This document shows positions 1 to 8,011 of a stretch of 60,697 bases of DNA, one piece after another. The position numbers and the translations under genes are program-made. Numbering within the stretch: the stretch's first letter is position 1; each line of letters starts with the position of its first letter. The notes under the pieces are model-generated. The model was not told where the DNA came from and searched no databases. It saw only the letters and a list, made by a program, of their open reading frames with translations. This stretch comes from Deltaproteobacteria bacterium (GTDB taxonomy: Bacteria; Myxococcota; B64-G9): the NCBI GenBank assembly GCA_016935365.1, contig JAFGRB010000307.1, positions 1 through 60,697 on the forward strand, in the 5' to 3' direction.

Positions 1-2
1 CG

Positions 3-2273
3 GGCTACGCGGGCGATCACTGCGAGAGCTGCGCCCAGGGCTATCACCAGGACGGCCTGGGGAGCTGCGTCGCAGACGAGCACTGCGATCCGAGCTCGTG
101 CAACGGCCACGGGAGCTGCGACGACTCGACCGGCGTCGTCACCTGCACCTGCACCGGCGGCTTCACCGGACCCTACTGCGGGCAGTGCGGCGGCTGCGCC
201 ATCGGCGACACCTGCCACGCGGCCGATACCCTCGACCCGGACAACCCCTGCCAGAGCTGCCAGCCGGGCATTTCGGCCGGCGACTGGTCCCCGGTCGACG
301 ACGACACGCCGTGCGTGGACGACGACGTCTGCAACGGCGAGGAGACCTGCCAGGCCGGGGTGTGCACGGACGGCCAGGATTTGAACTGCAACGACGACGA
401 CGATCCCTGCACCGACGACCTGTGCGATCCGCAGACCGGCTGCTACTGGGAGTTCAACACCGAGCCATGCGACGACTCCAATCCCCGGACCACCGACGAC
501 AGCTGCGACGGGGCCGGCACCTGCCGGGGGCTGGTCGACCTGGACCAGGACGGCGTGGCCGACTACGGCTACGCCGCGGTCTGCGCCTCGGACGAGACCG
601 AGGCCTGCAACGACAACTGCATCGGGGTGGCCAATGCGGATCAGGCCGACCTGGATGGCAACGGCGTCGGCGACGCGTGCGACCTGGGCACGGTCGCCGG
701 ACAGTACATCGGTGGCCACGCCTGGTCGCCGGACTCGACCCGCATCGCCCTGATCCAGTGCGCGGCCGGACAGGGCTACGCTTGCGACTTGATCGTGGCC
801 GACCCGGACCTGACCCACGCCCAGATCATCCACGACCTCGTCGACTCGGGCGGTCTCTACGGCTGGCAGGACGGATGGATCTACTTCCGACGCTACGCGG
901 TCAGCGGCCTGCCTTCGGCCTACGCGGGCGACGGGGAGGTCTGGCGCATCATGCCGGACGGCAACGGCCTGAGCCAGGTGACCAACACCCTGAGCAACGG
1001 CATCAAGGCCTACGACTACCCGTCCTACGCCAACATCGGCACCGTGCGCTGGGGCAAGATCATCCCGGGCACGAACTGGATCTACATCAAGGCCCACGAC
1101 GGCAACGGCTGGTACCGGACCTATCGCTGCAACGCCGACTCCTGCGACGAGCCGGGCGAGGTCGTGGGTATCTCGGGCGATTACGGCTGGGGCTCCGGGC
1201 TGTCTCAGGCCGGCGACCGGCTCTACTTCGGCGACTCCTGGGACCACGATCAGCCCATGACCTGGATCTCGACCGCCCTGGACGGCTCCGATCCGGTCAC
1301 CCTGGTCCACCCGCTCCAGTCCCTCTCTTGCTTCGTGGGCTCGCCGGACGGCCAGACCGTGGCCTACGTCGAGGAGCGGGGCGCCCGGGTGCTGCGGCTG
1401 GTAGACGCCGACGGCACGGACGACCGGGCCCTGCTCGGCGACGGGACCGAGCTGATGATCACCTTCTGGCAGGACGGCGCGAATCGCAGCGGCGTGATGG
1501 AGAACGACATCTGGTCGCCGGGCAGCCGCTACCTGCTCTTCGGCAGCGACCGGGCCGGCGACTTCCACATCTTCCGGATCGGCAGCGACGGTACGGGGCT
1601 GGTCCAGATGACCGACGGGGCCTACCACGACTTCGGGCCCAGCTTCTCCCCGGACGGGCGCTCGTTCTCGTACTACCGCCTGCCGGTCGGCTACGACGAC
1701 AGCTCCTCTCCGTACCCCACCAACCTGGTCGTCGAGCCCACCTGCTTGGACTTCCACGACTGGCCGAACTCGATCCTGGTCACCGGCGGCACGCTGGCCG
1801 GCCAGGCGCTGGATCCGGCCGCGCCCGCGATCCGCGTCGGCCCGAGCGCGTCCATCTCGGGCACGATCGAGACCCAGATCGCCAACATGGCCGGCGAGTC
1901 CGGCTGGGTCTTCCCGGTCTGCGGAACGCCTTCCTGGGGCGATCCGGCGAGCTCCTACTGGACCCAGAACAGCTGGTTCCACCTCGGCACCGGCGCCCAG
2001 ACCTTCAACGTGAACCTGACCGCCCCCGACACGCCGGGTCGCTACTACATCTTCATGGCCGGCTCGTACGAGATGGACTGCGGCGACGTGCTCTCCCTGA
2101 CCCGCTGGCAGGACCCGCCCGAGATCTGGGGCGACGGCAACGACGTCGCCGACTGGGAGCTGGCCGAGGCCCTCCAGGCCCGGAAGCACGGCAAGGTCTG
2201 CGCCCGCTTCGAGGTGCCCGGAATGGGTACCTGGAAGATCGCCGCAGCCGCGGTCGAGGTCATCGTGGAGTAG
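3..2273 (+). CDS. Cys-rich EGF/thrombospondin-3-like and beta-propeller surface protein, 5'-truncated by window edge
   Basis: The reading frame is open from base 3 to a TAG at 2271-2273, so the start lies outside the window and at least 756 residues are visible. The first ~60 residues contain EGF-like cysteine spacing (for example CTCTGGFTGPYC). Cys-rich repeats follow to about residue 170. Near 178-220 is a thrombospondin type-3-like Asp-rich calcium-binding stretch (LDQDGVADYG, DLDGNGVGDACD). From about 235 to 560 there are WD40-like/TolB-type propeller blades (HAWSPDSTRIAL, SFSPDGRSFSYY), followed by a beta-rich C-terminal domain. Such chimeras are usually exported cell-surface or secreted proteins of Myxococcota-like bacteria. 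Role unknown; a calcium-stabilised stalk carrying a propeller is inferred. A start at 315 would cut through the Cys-rich region and is not credible. Confidence 0.85.
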   Translation, partial: GYAGDHCESCAQGYHQDGLGSCVADEHCDPSSCNGHGSCDDSTGVVTCTCTGGFTGPYCGQCGGCAIGDTCHAADTLDPDNPCQSCQPGISAGDWSPVDDDTPCVDDDVCNGEETCQAGVCTDGQDLNCNDDDDPCTDDLCDPQTGCYWEFNTEPCDDSNPRTTDDSCDGAGTCRGLVDLDQDGVADYGYAAVCASDETEACNDNCIGVANADQADLDGNGVGDACDLGTVAGQYIGGHAWSPDSTRIALIQCAAGQGYACDLIVADPDLTHAQIIHDLVDSGGLYGWQDGWIYFRRYAVSGLPSAYAGDGEVWRIMPDGNGLSQVTNTLSNGIKAYDYPSYANIGTVRWGKIIPGTNWIYIKAHDGNGWYRTYRCNADSCDEPGEVVGISGDYGWGSGLSQAGDRLYFGDSWDHDQPMTWISTALDGSDPVTLVHPLQSLSCFVGSPDGQTVAYVEERGARVLRLVDADGTDDRALLGDGTELMITFWQDGANRSGVMENDIWSPGSRYLLFGSDRAGDFHIFRIGSDGTGLVQMTDGAYHDFGPSFSPDGRSFSYYRLPVGYDDSSSPYPTNLVVEPTCLDFHDWPNSILVTGGTLAGQALDPAAPAIRVGPSASISGTIETQIANMAGESGWVFPVCGTPSWGDPASSYWTQNSWFHLGTGAQTFNVNLTAPDTPGRYYIFMAGSYEMDCGDVLSLTRWQDPPEIWGDGNDVADWELAEALQARKHGKVCARFEVPGMGTWKIAAAAVEVIVE

Positions 2274-2314
2274 GCCGGCCGACGATCAGGGGCTGGCGAG
2301 CCACCCCTGAGCGC

Positions 2315-3181
2315 TCATCTCGATCCCGACGGGCGTTGGCGATAGAAGGCGGCCAGTATTTCGAAGAGATCCGGGTGGTGGGTCCGCATCGTCTTCGGCA
2401 TCTCGAAGAACATCTCCGTGGCCACTGCAAAGAGCTCTAGTTTGTCCGTCGCGGAGTACGGGCTCAACCATGATTGACCCCGGACGGCGCGAACGAACTC
2501 CTCGTTCATCACTTCGACCCAGTAGCCATAGAGCAGCGGAGAGAGGCAAGGAGGGACGCCGTCGAGTCCGTCGAGCGCATCGAGGACGTGCGCAAACTCG
2601 TGGTAGCCGGGGTTGAATCCATCGCTTGGATTCTTGAGCCCTTGCAGGAGCTCTCTCCAGGCGATCTCGACGAACTCGCGACATCCGATACCGCAGACCG
2701 TCCTTCCGCTGGAGTCACGGAAGGCCTTGGGGTGGACTTTCACCCATTGGAGCGGCTCCAAAAATAATATCGGCAAATTGATCATGAGCCGACAGGCGGT
2801 GGCCGCGATGACGACCTTGACCTCGTCCGTGATCGTCATCCCGTCTGCTGGAACGAACCTCTTCGTCTCGACGAACTGAGCGAGCTTCTGCTCGAAGCGA
2901 GCTCGTCTCGCGGGGGGAAGTCGATCGTAGAAAGGTACGCGTTTTTGAAGGATGGCTCGCCATGCCGGATCAAAGCTCGGCTCTACTTTCGGCTCCGGCT
3001 CTGCGCTCCTCATCTCGATACCGCGGCGTGCGAGCTCCTTCGTCAACTCGTCGACGGCGTGACCGGTCAGCTTGTGCCTTTCTCGCCACAGGCTCTTGAG
3101 CCGATCGTCCGCAGTGCCGGAATAGTCGACCTGTATGGGGCCTGGCCTGAAGAGCCGCCGGAAGAATGCGCCGATGCCCAT
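2315..3181 (-). CDS. mtfA: MtfA-family (M90) zinc metallopeptidase
   Basis: A 288-residue protein with the zinc-peptidase motif HEFAH at about residues 194-198, followed by LDALDGLDGVPP. A Glu about 62 residues after the first His (ATEMFF) is the likely third zinc ligand. The block before it (RFVPADGMTITDEVKVVIAA) and the WREL segment match the MtfA family. E. coli MtfA binds the glucose repressor Mlc and is a cytosolic aminopeptidase. Here ~70 N-terminal residues, rich in charged helix, are extra compared with MtfA. Start ATG 3181 has GGA 7 nt upstream; a GTG at 3187 is the alternative. It is transcribed divergently from the next gene. Family assignment is strong; substrate unknown. Confidence 0.88.
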   Translation of the reverse strand: MGIGAFFRRLFRPGPIQVDYSGTADDRLKSLWRERHKLTGHAVDELTKELARRGIEMRSAEPEPKVEPSFDPAWRAILQKRVPFYDRLPPARRARFEQKLAQFVETKRFVPADGMTITDEVKVVIAATACRLMINLPILFLEPLQWVKVHPKAFRDSSGRTVCGIGCREFVEIAWRELLQGLKNPSDGFNPGYHEFAHVLDALDGLDGVPPCLSPLLYGYWVEVMNEEFVRAVRGQSWLSPYSATDKLELFAVATEMFFEMPKTMRTHHPDLFEILAAFYRQRPSGSR

Positions 3182-3280
3182 CGTCACGTCCGTTCATCGG
3201 TCACTATACACCAACAAGTCGAACAAGTCGGGTGTCCCGCAATCGGGCCTGTGGTATGGTGCGGGGCAAGAGGAGGCGAC

Positions 3281-4123
3281 ATGGGTGTGGATCACGTGCT
3301 GGCCTTCGACTGCGCGACGAAGCGCGCGCTGGGAGACGGTGACGCGACGGCCGGGAGCTGGAAGCTGGTGGAGCTGCTCAAGGCGCGCGCCCGGCTGGAG
3401 CTCGTGGAGGGGATCGCCCGCAAGGAGGGCCGGCCTGCCGGGGATCTGTCGCTCACCCACGTCGTGATCACGCCCGACGGCCCGCAGCAGCAAGCCGAGA
3501 GCACGGACGCGCTCCGCGAGCGCATCGAGCCGCTGGCGGGGCTCGGAGCGGCCTGCGAGGGCTGCGCGGCGAACGTGAGCGGAGATGCGTTCGGCTGCGT
3601 GGGCTACCTGAGCTACCCCGTGCCGCGCCGCAGCGAGCAGTGGATCCTGGATCAGCTGCAGCCGGGCGACGAGTTCGGCGGCTTCGTCATGCTGCGCGCG
3701 CTCGACGACTTCGGCTACAGCGGAGAGCCCATCGACGCGATGCGGGCCCGGGGGCTCTTCGAATCGGAGCAGGCGCTGCAGCGCGCGATCACGGATCGCC
3801 ACGGCACACAGAGGCAGGTCCGCTCCAGCCAGGTCCTCGAGGCGCTCTTTGCGGTCGGCGACGCCCTGCAGCCCTTCCACTGCGCGCTGGTGCTGCAGTG
3901 GCTGGGCTTGCTGTGGATCGACGGCGAGCCGCCTCGCGCCCTGGACGATCCGCGACCCCTGATCAAGCTGCAGCAGGCCGCCACGACCGCCGAGCGTCGG
4001 GCCCTGACCGAGCTCGCGCTCGATAGCCCGGGAGACGATCCGGCCCTGTACGAGCTGTGTGGTCTGATGCGCGCCCTGTATGCGGCCTTCGTGTTGGAGT
4101 GCAGCCTGCTGGTGTCGGTCTGA
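3281..4123 (+). CDS. conserved Cys-motif protein of unknown function
   Basis: A 280-residue soluble protein without signal peptide or membrane segment. A conserved-looking block sits near residues 92-113: CEGC, then FGCVGYLSYPVP, with Cys 92, 95 and 106 able to bind a metal or form disulfides. I recall similar C..CxAN....FGCxGY blocks in deltaproteobacterial hypothetical proteins but know no function. Start ATG 3281 has AGGAGG about 6 nt upstream; the longer frame from 2945 runs antisense through mtfA and is rejected. The stop (4121-4123) overlaps the ATG of the next gene (TGATG), so the two are translationally coupled. Confidence 0.75.
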   Translation: MGVDHVLAFDCATKRALGDGDATAGSWKLVELLKARARLELVEGIARKEGRPAGDLSLTHVVITPDGPQQQAESTDALRERIEPLAGLGAACEGCAANVSGDAFGCVGYLSYPVPRRSEQWILDQLQPGDEFGGFVMLRALDDFGYSGEPIDAMRARGLFESEQALQRAITDRHGTQRQVRSSQVLEALFAVGDALQPFHCALVLQWLGLLWIDGEPPRALDDPRPLIKLQQAATTAERRALTELALDSPGDDPALYELCGLMRALYAAFVLECSLLVSV

Positions 4124-4731
4124 TGCGCATCCCGCTCCACGTCTTTTTACTGCAGCTGCTGCCCATCCTGGTCTTCCTCGTGGTGGACGGCTTCGTCGCC
4201 GATCCGGTCTGGGCCATCGGGGCGGCGCTCGTCTTCGTGGTCTTCCAGAGCGCGGTGCTGTGGGTGCGCAAGAAGAAGCTCGATCCCTTCATCGCGGTGG
4301 ACGCGGTGCTGGTCTGCGGCATGGGCGCGGTGTCGCTGCTGGCCCAGGACGACTTCTTCTTCAAGCTCAAGCCGGCCGTGATCGAGGGGGTCATGGTGCC
4401 CTACCTGGTCTTTCTGGCCCTGGCCCCGAGGCGCTGGCTCGATCGCTACTTCGACCGCTACCTGGACGGCGTGCAGATCCCCGAGGCCGGCTTCAGGCTG
4501 ATGCGCAGGCTGATGATCTTCTTCGCCGCCGGGGTGCTGATCCACGCCGGGCTCGTGGTCTGGGCCGCGCTGGCCTGGTCGCGCCAGACCTGGGGATGGA
4601 TCTCGGGGCCGGGCTTCTACCTGCTGCTCGTGCCGGTGGCCGGCTGGACGCTGGTGCAGCGGATCCGCATGCGCCGCAAGCGCCCGCGCCCGCGGCTTCG
4701 CTTGCGGCCGCGGCCGGAGGACGAGCGGTAA
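4123..4731 (+). CDS. YciB/IspZ (septation protein A)-like inner-membrane protein
   Basis: A 202-residue protein with five to six hydrophobic segments and an Arg-rich C-terminal tail. The segment DDFFFKLKPAVIEG, preceded by a positively charged loop (WVRKKKLD), resembles the YciB family signature (xDETFIKMKPTxIN). YciB proteins are inner-membrane proteins linked to cell-envelope synthesis and septation. Start ATG at 4123 overlaps the stop of the upstream Cys-motif gene by one base, indicating a two-gene operon. The basic tail after residue ~185 is longer and more Arg/Pro-rich than usual. Family call moderate to good; exact role not known. Confidence 0.7.
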   Translation: MRIPLHVFLLQLLPILVFLVVDGFVADPVWAIGAALVFVVFQSAVLWVRKKKLDPFIAVDAVLVCGMGAVSLLAQDDFFFKLKPAVIEGVMVPYLVFLALAPRRWLDRYFDRYLDGVQIPEAGFRLMRRLMIFFAAGVLIHAGLVVWAALAWSRQTWGWISGPGFYLLLVPVAGWTLVQRIRMRRKRPRPRLRLRPRPEDER

Positions 4732-4754
4732 TCTCCAGCAGCAACGCGACGCCC

Positions 4755-4872
4755 GCAACGCGGATCGTTCCTTCTGGCAAGGAGGCGACGAGGGCCGAAG
4801 CGGAGCGACCTTGGGGTCGTGAGCATTCAGCCGATGGAGACGACGCCGTCCAGAAGGAACGAGGTGCGTTGC
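4755..4872. repeat. imperfect 23-bp inverted repeat enclosing 72 bp
   Basis: The left arm 4755-4777 (GCAACGCGGATCGTTCCTTC...) and right arm 4850-4872 are reverse complements except for the short GGA/ACC stretch in the middle. The loop holds a smaller palindrome CGACCTTGGGGTCG. It lies between two convergent genes (ends 4731 and 4893). It could be a long terminator hairpin or a small non-autonomous palindromic element; there is no T-run and no transposase nearby. Confidence 0.6.
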
Positions 4873-4892
4873 GCTCTCTATGCCCGGGACGA

Positions 4893-5412
4893 TCAGAACA
4901 CGCGGTAGCCGAGTGCGATACCGATAACCGGCGCGAAGACGTAGGACGTGTATGTGTCGTTCAGGTAGCTCTCGCAGGATGCGGTGAAGGGATCGTAGAT
5001 CCGGGGCAGGAAGGCCGAGAAGTTCGGCTCCATCCGGGTCGAGGCGCCCACTGTGGCGGCCACGCCGATCGGCCGTGGCGTCGTCGTAGCCGTCGCAGCC
5101 CACGACCACGGCGTTGATGAGATCGACGTAGGCGCCCGGCATGCCGCCCAGCGAGGTGGACAGGCGGAGCCGCCAGGGACCCTCGACGCTGACCCGGGCG
5201 CCGGCGTGAATGGGGAGATCCGTCAGGGCCTCGGCCTCGAGGTGCCAGTCGCCGGCCGCGCAGGGGCTGGCTGCGAGCAGCAGGAGCGAGAGGAGCGTCG
5301 AGCGAAGAGGCGTCCGCGCGGCTGCAACGCCGGGCACCCCCGCTCGTGCTCGGGCTACGAACCGCCCTCCGCGCGCTCGGGGGGCCCCCGCCCGGCTGCG
5401 CGCCGCGCTCAT
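4893..5412 (-). pseudogene. small exported beta-barrel-like protein, interrupted by a one-base frameshift
   Basis: Starts at ATG 5412 with an ATGA overlap on the upstream lipoprotein gene. A hydrophobic signal (LLSLLLLAASPCAAG) is followed by WHLEAEALTDLP and LRLSTSLGGMPGAYVDLINA, typical of outer-membrane barrel proteins of this lineage. After GYDDATA (about base 5070) the original frame becomes Arg/His-rich and nonsensical. The +1 frame continues IGVAATVGASTRMEPNF and ends APVIGIALGYRVF with TGA at 4893-4895, a proper aromatic barrel C-terminus. Removing one base in the GCCGATCGGC stretch (5065-5074) joins both halves. It is either a recent mutation or an assembly error. Function unknown. 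Confidence 0.75.
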
Positions 5413-6992
5413 GGCAGATCTCCTCCGCCCGACTCCGCGGGGCGGCCCACGATGAGAAAGCCGTCCTGCGTCAGGTTGGCCACGTGAGCCCGAAGCCAGG
5501 ATTCCGAGCGGGCCGCGTGGCTGATGCGCAGCTCGTCGATGTCGCCCTGGAACCAGAAGCCGCCCTGGACGGCATTGCCGATGCGCAGCGGCAGGGGCGT
5601 GTCGGCCGACCAGCCCACGCCGAAGCTTCGATCGTCGAACTCGCACAGCAGCTCGCCGTCCAGGTAGAGCTGCATGGTCGGAAGGTGGAACACGCCCGCC
5701 AGGTGGTGCCAGTCGATGCCCATGCCGTGTTCGCGCGCGATCAGGAAACGCCGCTCGTCGCCGGCCTCGTTGTAGCCGCGGAGCTCGATGTGGGCGTGGT
5801 CGCTCTGGGGGCGCTTGAGCAGCAGCGCATAGCCGATGGCCGGGTCGTTGTGGCGATGGTGGGACAGCGCCTGCCACTCGCCGCTCGCATCGCTGGCGAC
5901 CAGCACGCTCTGCGGCACCCGGACCCAGGTCTCGAGGGTGAAGTCGTCCTCCAGGTCCAGGTCCTCGGCGTGCTCGACCTCGAAGGCCTGCCTGGCGTCG
6001 GCCTCGAAGCGGGCAGCCGGCCCGGCGATGCCGTCTGAGATGGGATCCGGCGAGCGTGTGCCCACGGCTGCGGCGAGGTGGCCGCGGCCGGTGGAGTCGG
6101 CGATCTGCTCCCCGCTGGGGCCCATGTGGTAGACCGCCGTGTACTCCGCAGCCCAGACCCGCTCCGGGCGCTGGAGCATGGGCGCGTTGTCGCGACCCAG
6201 GAGCAGGAAGAAGCGCCGGCTGCTCTCGTCGAGTGGATCGAGCCGCTCGAGCCGCACCCATGCTGCGAGCGTGCCGCTGCCTGGATCATAGTGCTCGATC
6301 TCGTACGGCAGCAGCGCCTCGCAGGAGTCGGTCCCGCCCTGGGTGAAGACGATGTCCCAGCCCCTGGCGTGGCGCACCTTGCCTTCCTGGCCGCCCGCAA
6401 CGGACGTGAGCTCCTGATCGCCCTCGATCCGGATCAGGACCGGAAAGCCTCGCAGCGGCTCGCCCAGGGCCGTCTCCTGGACCTCCACCGTCCAGGCATA
6501 CGTGTAGACGAACTCGTCGGTCTGACCGTCGCAGTCGTTGTCCTTGCCGTCGCAGTCCTCGGGTGCGCCGAGGTACACGGCAGCGTCTCCGTCGTCGCAG
6601 TCGGTCCCGGTCCCGCAGGCCACGTCGAAGTCGCCGTCTCCGTCGCTGTCCTTGAGCGACCCTTCCGGCAGCGGCGCGCAGACGCCGTCCGGGTCACAGG
6701 CCTGGCACGGTCCGCAGTGGCTGCCGGCTGCCATGGGCTCGAGGACGCAGCCCTGCATGGGATCGCATCGATCGAGCGTGCAGGCCATGCCGTCGTCGCA
6801 GTCCGCATCCTGGGCGCACAGGCAGGCGGCCGGGTCGGCCCCTTCGGCGACGGGCACGCAGACCTGGCCGGCCACGCAGGTGCAGTGATCCGGGCAGCCC
6901 TCGCCGCAGCGCAGGTACTCGGAGCCGAAGTCGGGATCGAAACGGCAGCCGAGAGCAAAGAGCACCGGCAGGCAGAGAGCACATCGTCGCAT
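5409..6992 (-). CDS. secreted lipoprotein with MopE-type metal-binding motif and LamG/concanavalin-like domain
   Basis: A 527-residue protein with a lipoprotein signal (LPVLFALGC, lipid Cys about 16). A Cys-rich region follows with CxDDGxxCTxDRC-type repeats. Near residues 125-160 is the MopE-like putative metal-binding repeat (DCDDGDAAVYLGAPEDCDGK then DNDCDGQTDE). Next comes a DUF2341-like segment (GFPVLIRI...WDIVFT) and a LamG-3/concanavalin-like jelly roll from ~310 to 510 (HHLAGVFH, MQLYLDGELL, GDIDELRISHAAR). This architecture is common in Myxococcota surface proteins thought to bind glycans or metals. The gene overlaps the downstream barrel gene by 4 bp, so the pair is probably an outer-membrane unit. 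Confidence 0.88.
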   Translation of the reverse strand: MRRCALCLPVLFALGCRFDPDFGSEYLRCGEGCPDHCTCVAGQVCVPVAEGADPAACLCAQDADCDDGMACTLDRCDPMQGCVLEPMAAGSHCGPCQACDPDGVCAPLPEGSLKDSDGDGDFDVACGTGTDCDDGDAAVYLGAPEDCDGKDNDCDGQTDEFVYTYAWTVEVQETALGEPLRGFPVLIRIEGDQELTSVAGGQEGKVRHARGWDIVFTQGGTDSCEALLPYEIEHYDPGSGTLAAWVRLERLDPLDESSRRFFLLLGRDNAPMLQRPERVWAAEYTAVYHMGPSGEQIADSTGRGHLAAAVGTRSPDPISDGIAGPAARFEADARQAFEVEHAEDLDLEDDFTLETWVRVPQSVLVASDASGEWQALSHHRHNDPAIGYALLLKRPQSDHAHIELRGYNEAGDERRFLIAREHGMGIDWHHLAGVFHLPTMQLYLDGELLCEFDDRSFGVGWSADTPLPLRIGNAVQGGFWFQGDIDELRISHAARSESWLRAHVANLTQDGFLIVGRPAESGGGDLP

Positions 6993-7062
6993 GGACCCAT
7001 TCTAGCCCAAGGATGCAAAGCGCGGCATGGAAAACGCCATCCCTGGACGGCGAGCTTTGTCT

Positions 7063-7090
7063 TTGCTCCGTCCATCAACCGTGGCATAAA
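7063..7090 (+). promoter_or_regulatory. candidate sigma70-like promoter for the bestrophin operon
   Basis: TTGCTC (7063-7068), a 16-bp spacer, and CATAAA (7085-7090) preceded by TGG as an extended -10. It lies 25 bp before the ATG at 7115, which has GGGAGG upstream. Read by eye only. Confidence 0.35.
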
Positions 7091-7114
7091 GCCGGGTAGG
7101 CAGGGAGGTCATCC

Positions 7115-8011
7115 ATGGTCGAGTACGACAATCGAGATTTCTGGGGCCTGATCTTCAGGCTCAAGGGCTCGATCCTGCAGGTCATCGCCCCCAAGGTGAT
7201 CACCATCACCGTACTGGCTGCGGGCTACACCGGGATTCACTTCTACGTGCACAAGATCGTCTTCTCCGCGGTGCCCTTCTCGATCGTGGGCGTGGCCCTG
7301 GGCCTGCTGCTCGTCTTCCGCACCAACACCGCTTACGACCGCTTCTGGGAAGGGCGCAAGCTCTGGGGCCAGGTGGTCAACGCGGCGCGCAACTTCGCCA
7401 TCCAGGTGCGCGGCTACCTGGCCGAAGGAGAGGAATCCGCGGCGCTGCAGGCGGACGTGATCCGCAAGGCGGCCGCGTTTTGCTATCTCATGAAGCAGCA
7501 CCTGCGCGGCGAGTACCACCCGGGCGAGGTCGAGCACCTGCTCGACGAGCAGGCGCGCAACGCCGTGGACGCGGCCGGACACAAGCCGGTCTGCGCAATC
7601 GCAGACGTGACGCGCCGGCTCGAGCGGGCCCGGGCTGCGGGCCTGGTCTCCGACGTGCAGGTGGCCGAGATCCACAAGGACCTGTCCGAGCTCATCGACT
7701 GCCTGGGCGGTTGCGAGCGCATCCTGAAGACGCCCCTGCCGCTGGCATACGTGCTGCACATCAAGCGCTTCCTGGGGCTGTTCTGCCTGGTGCTGCCGGT
7801 GGGGCTGGTGGACGCGCTGGGCTGGTGGACGGTGCCGAGCATGCTGTTCATCGCGTACTCCTTCTTCGGCATCGAGGAGATCGGCATCGAGATCGAGGAT
7901 CCCTTCGGCCGAGATCCGAACGACTTGCCCCTGGACGAGATTTGCCAGACCATCGACAGGAACCTGCAGGAGCTGCTGCCCGGGGCTCCTGCAGCAGGAG
8001 GCGCGGCATGA
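7115..8011 (+). CDS. bestrophin-family (RFP-TM/UPF0187) anion channel
   Basis: A 298-residue membrane protein that begins like bacterial bestrophins (YDNRDFWGLIFRLKGSIL) and carries the family core LLVFRTNTAYDRFWEGRKLW plus the C-terminal FFGIEEIGIEIEDPFGxDxNDLPLD. Bacterial homologues form pentameric ion channels (KpBest conducts cations, others anions). Four hydrophobic segments are visible. Start ATG 7115 has GGGAGG upstream. The stop overlaps the next start as ATGA (8008-8011), so it is co-translated with a sodium:solute symporter, implying coupled ion or organic-anion transport. Strong family call; ion selectivity unknown. Confidence 0.92.
   Translation: MVEYDNRDFWGLIFRLKGSILQVIAPKVITITVLAAGYTGIHFYVHKIVFSAVPFSIVGVALGLLLVFRTNTAYDRFWEGRKLWGQVVNAARNFAIQVRGYLAEGEESAALQADVIRKAAAFCYLMKQHLRGEYHPGEVEHLLDEQARNAVDAAGHKPVCAIADVTRRLERARAAGLVSDVQVAEIHKDLSELIDCLGGCERILKTPLPLAYVLHIKRFLGLFCLVLPVGLVDALGWWTVPSMLFIAYSFFGIEEIGIEIEDPFGRDPNDLPLDEICQTIDRNLQELLPGAPAAGGAA

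Noticed and set aside
98..2440. 780-codon Arg-rich frame at the window start
   Set aside because: Out of frame with the Cys-rich/propeller protein, whose domains are unambiguous.
2945..3280. N-terminal extension of the Cys-motif gene
   Set aside because: Runs antisense through mtfA; the ATG at 3281 has a strong ribosome binding site.
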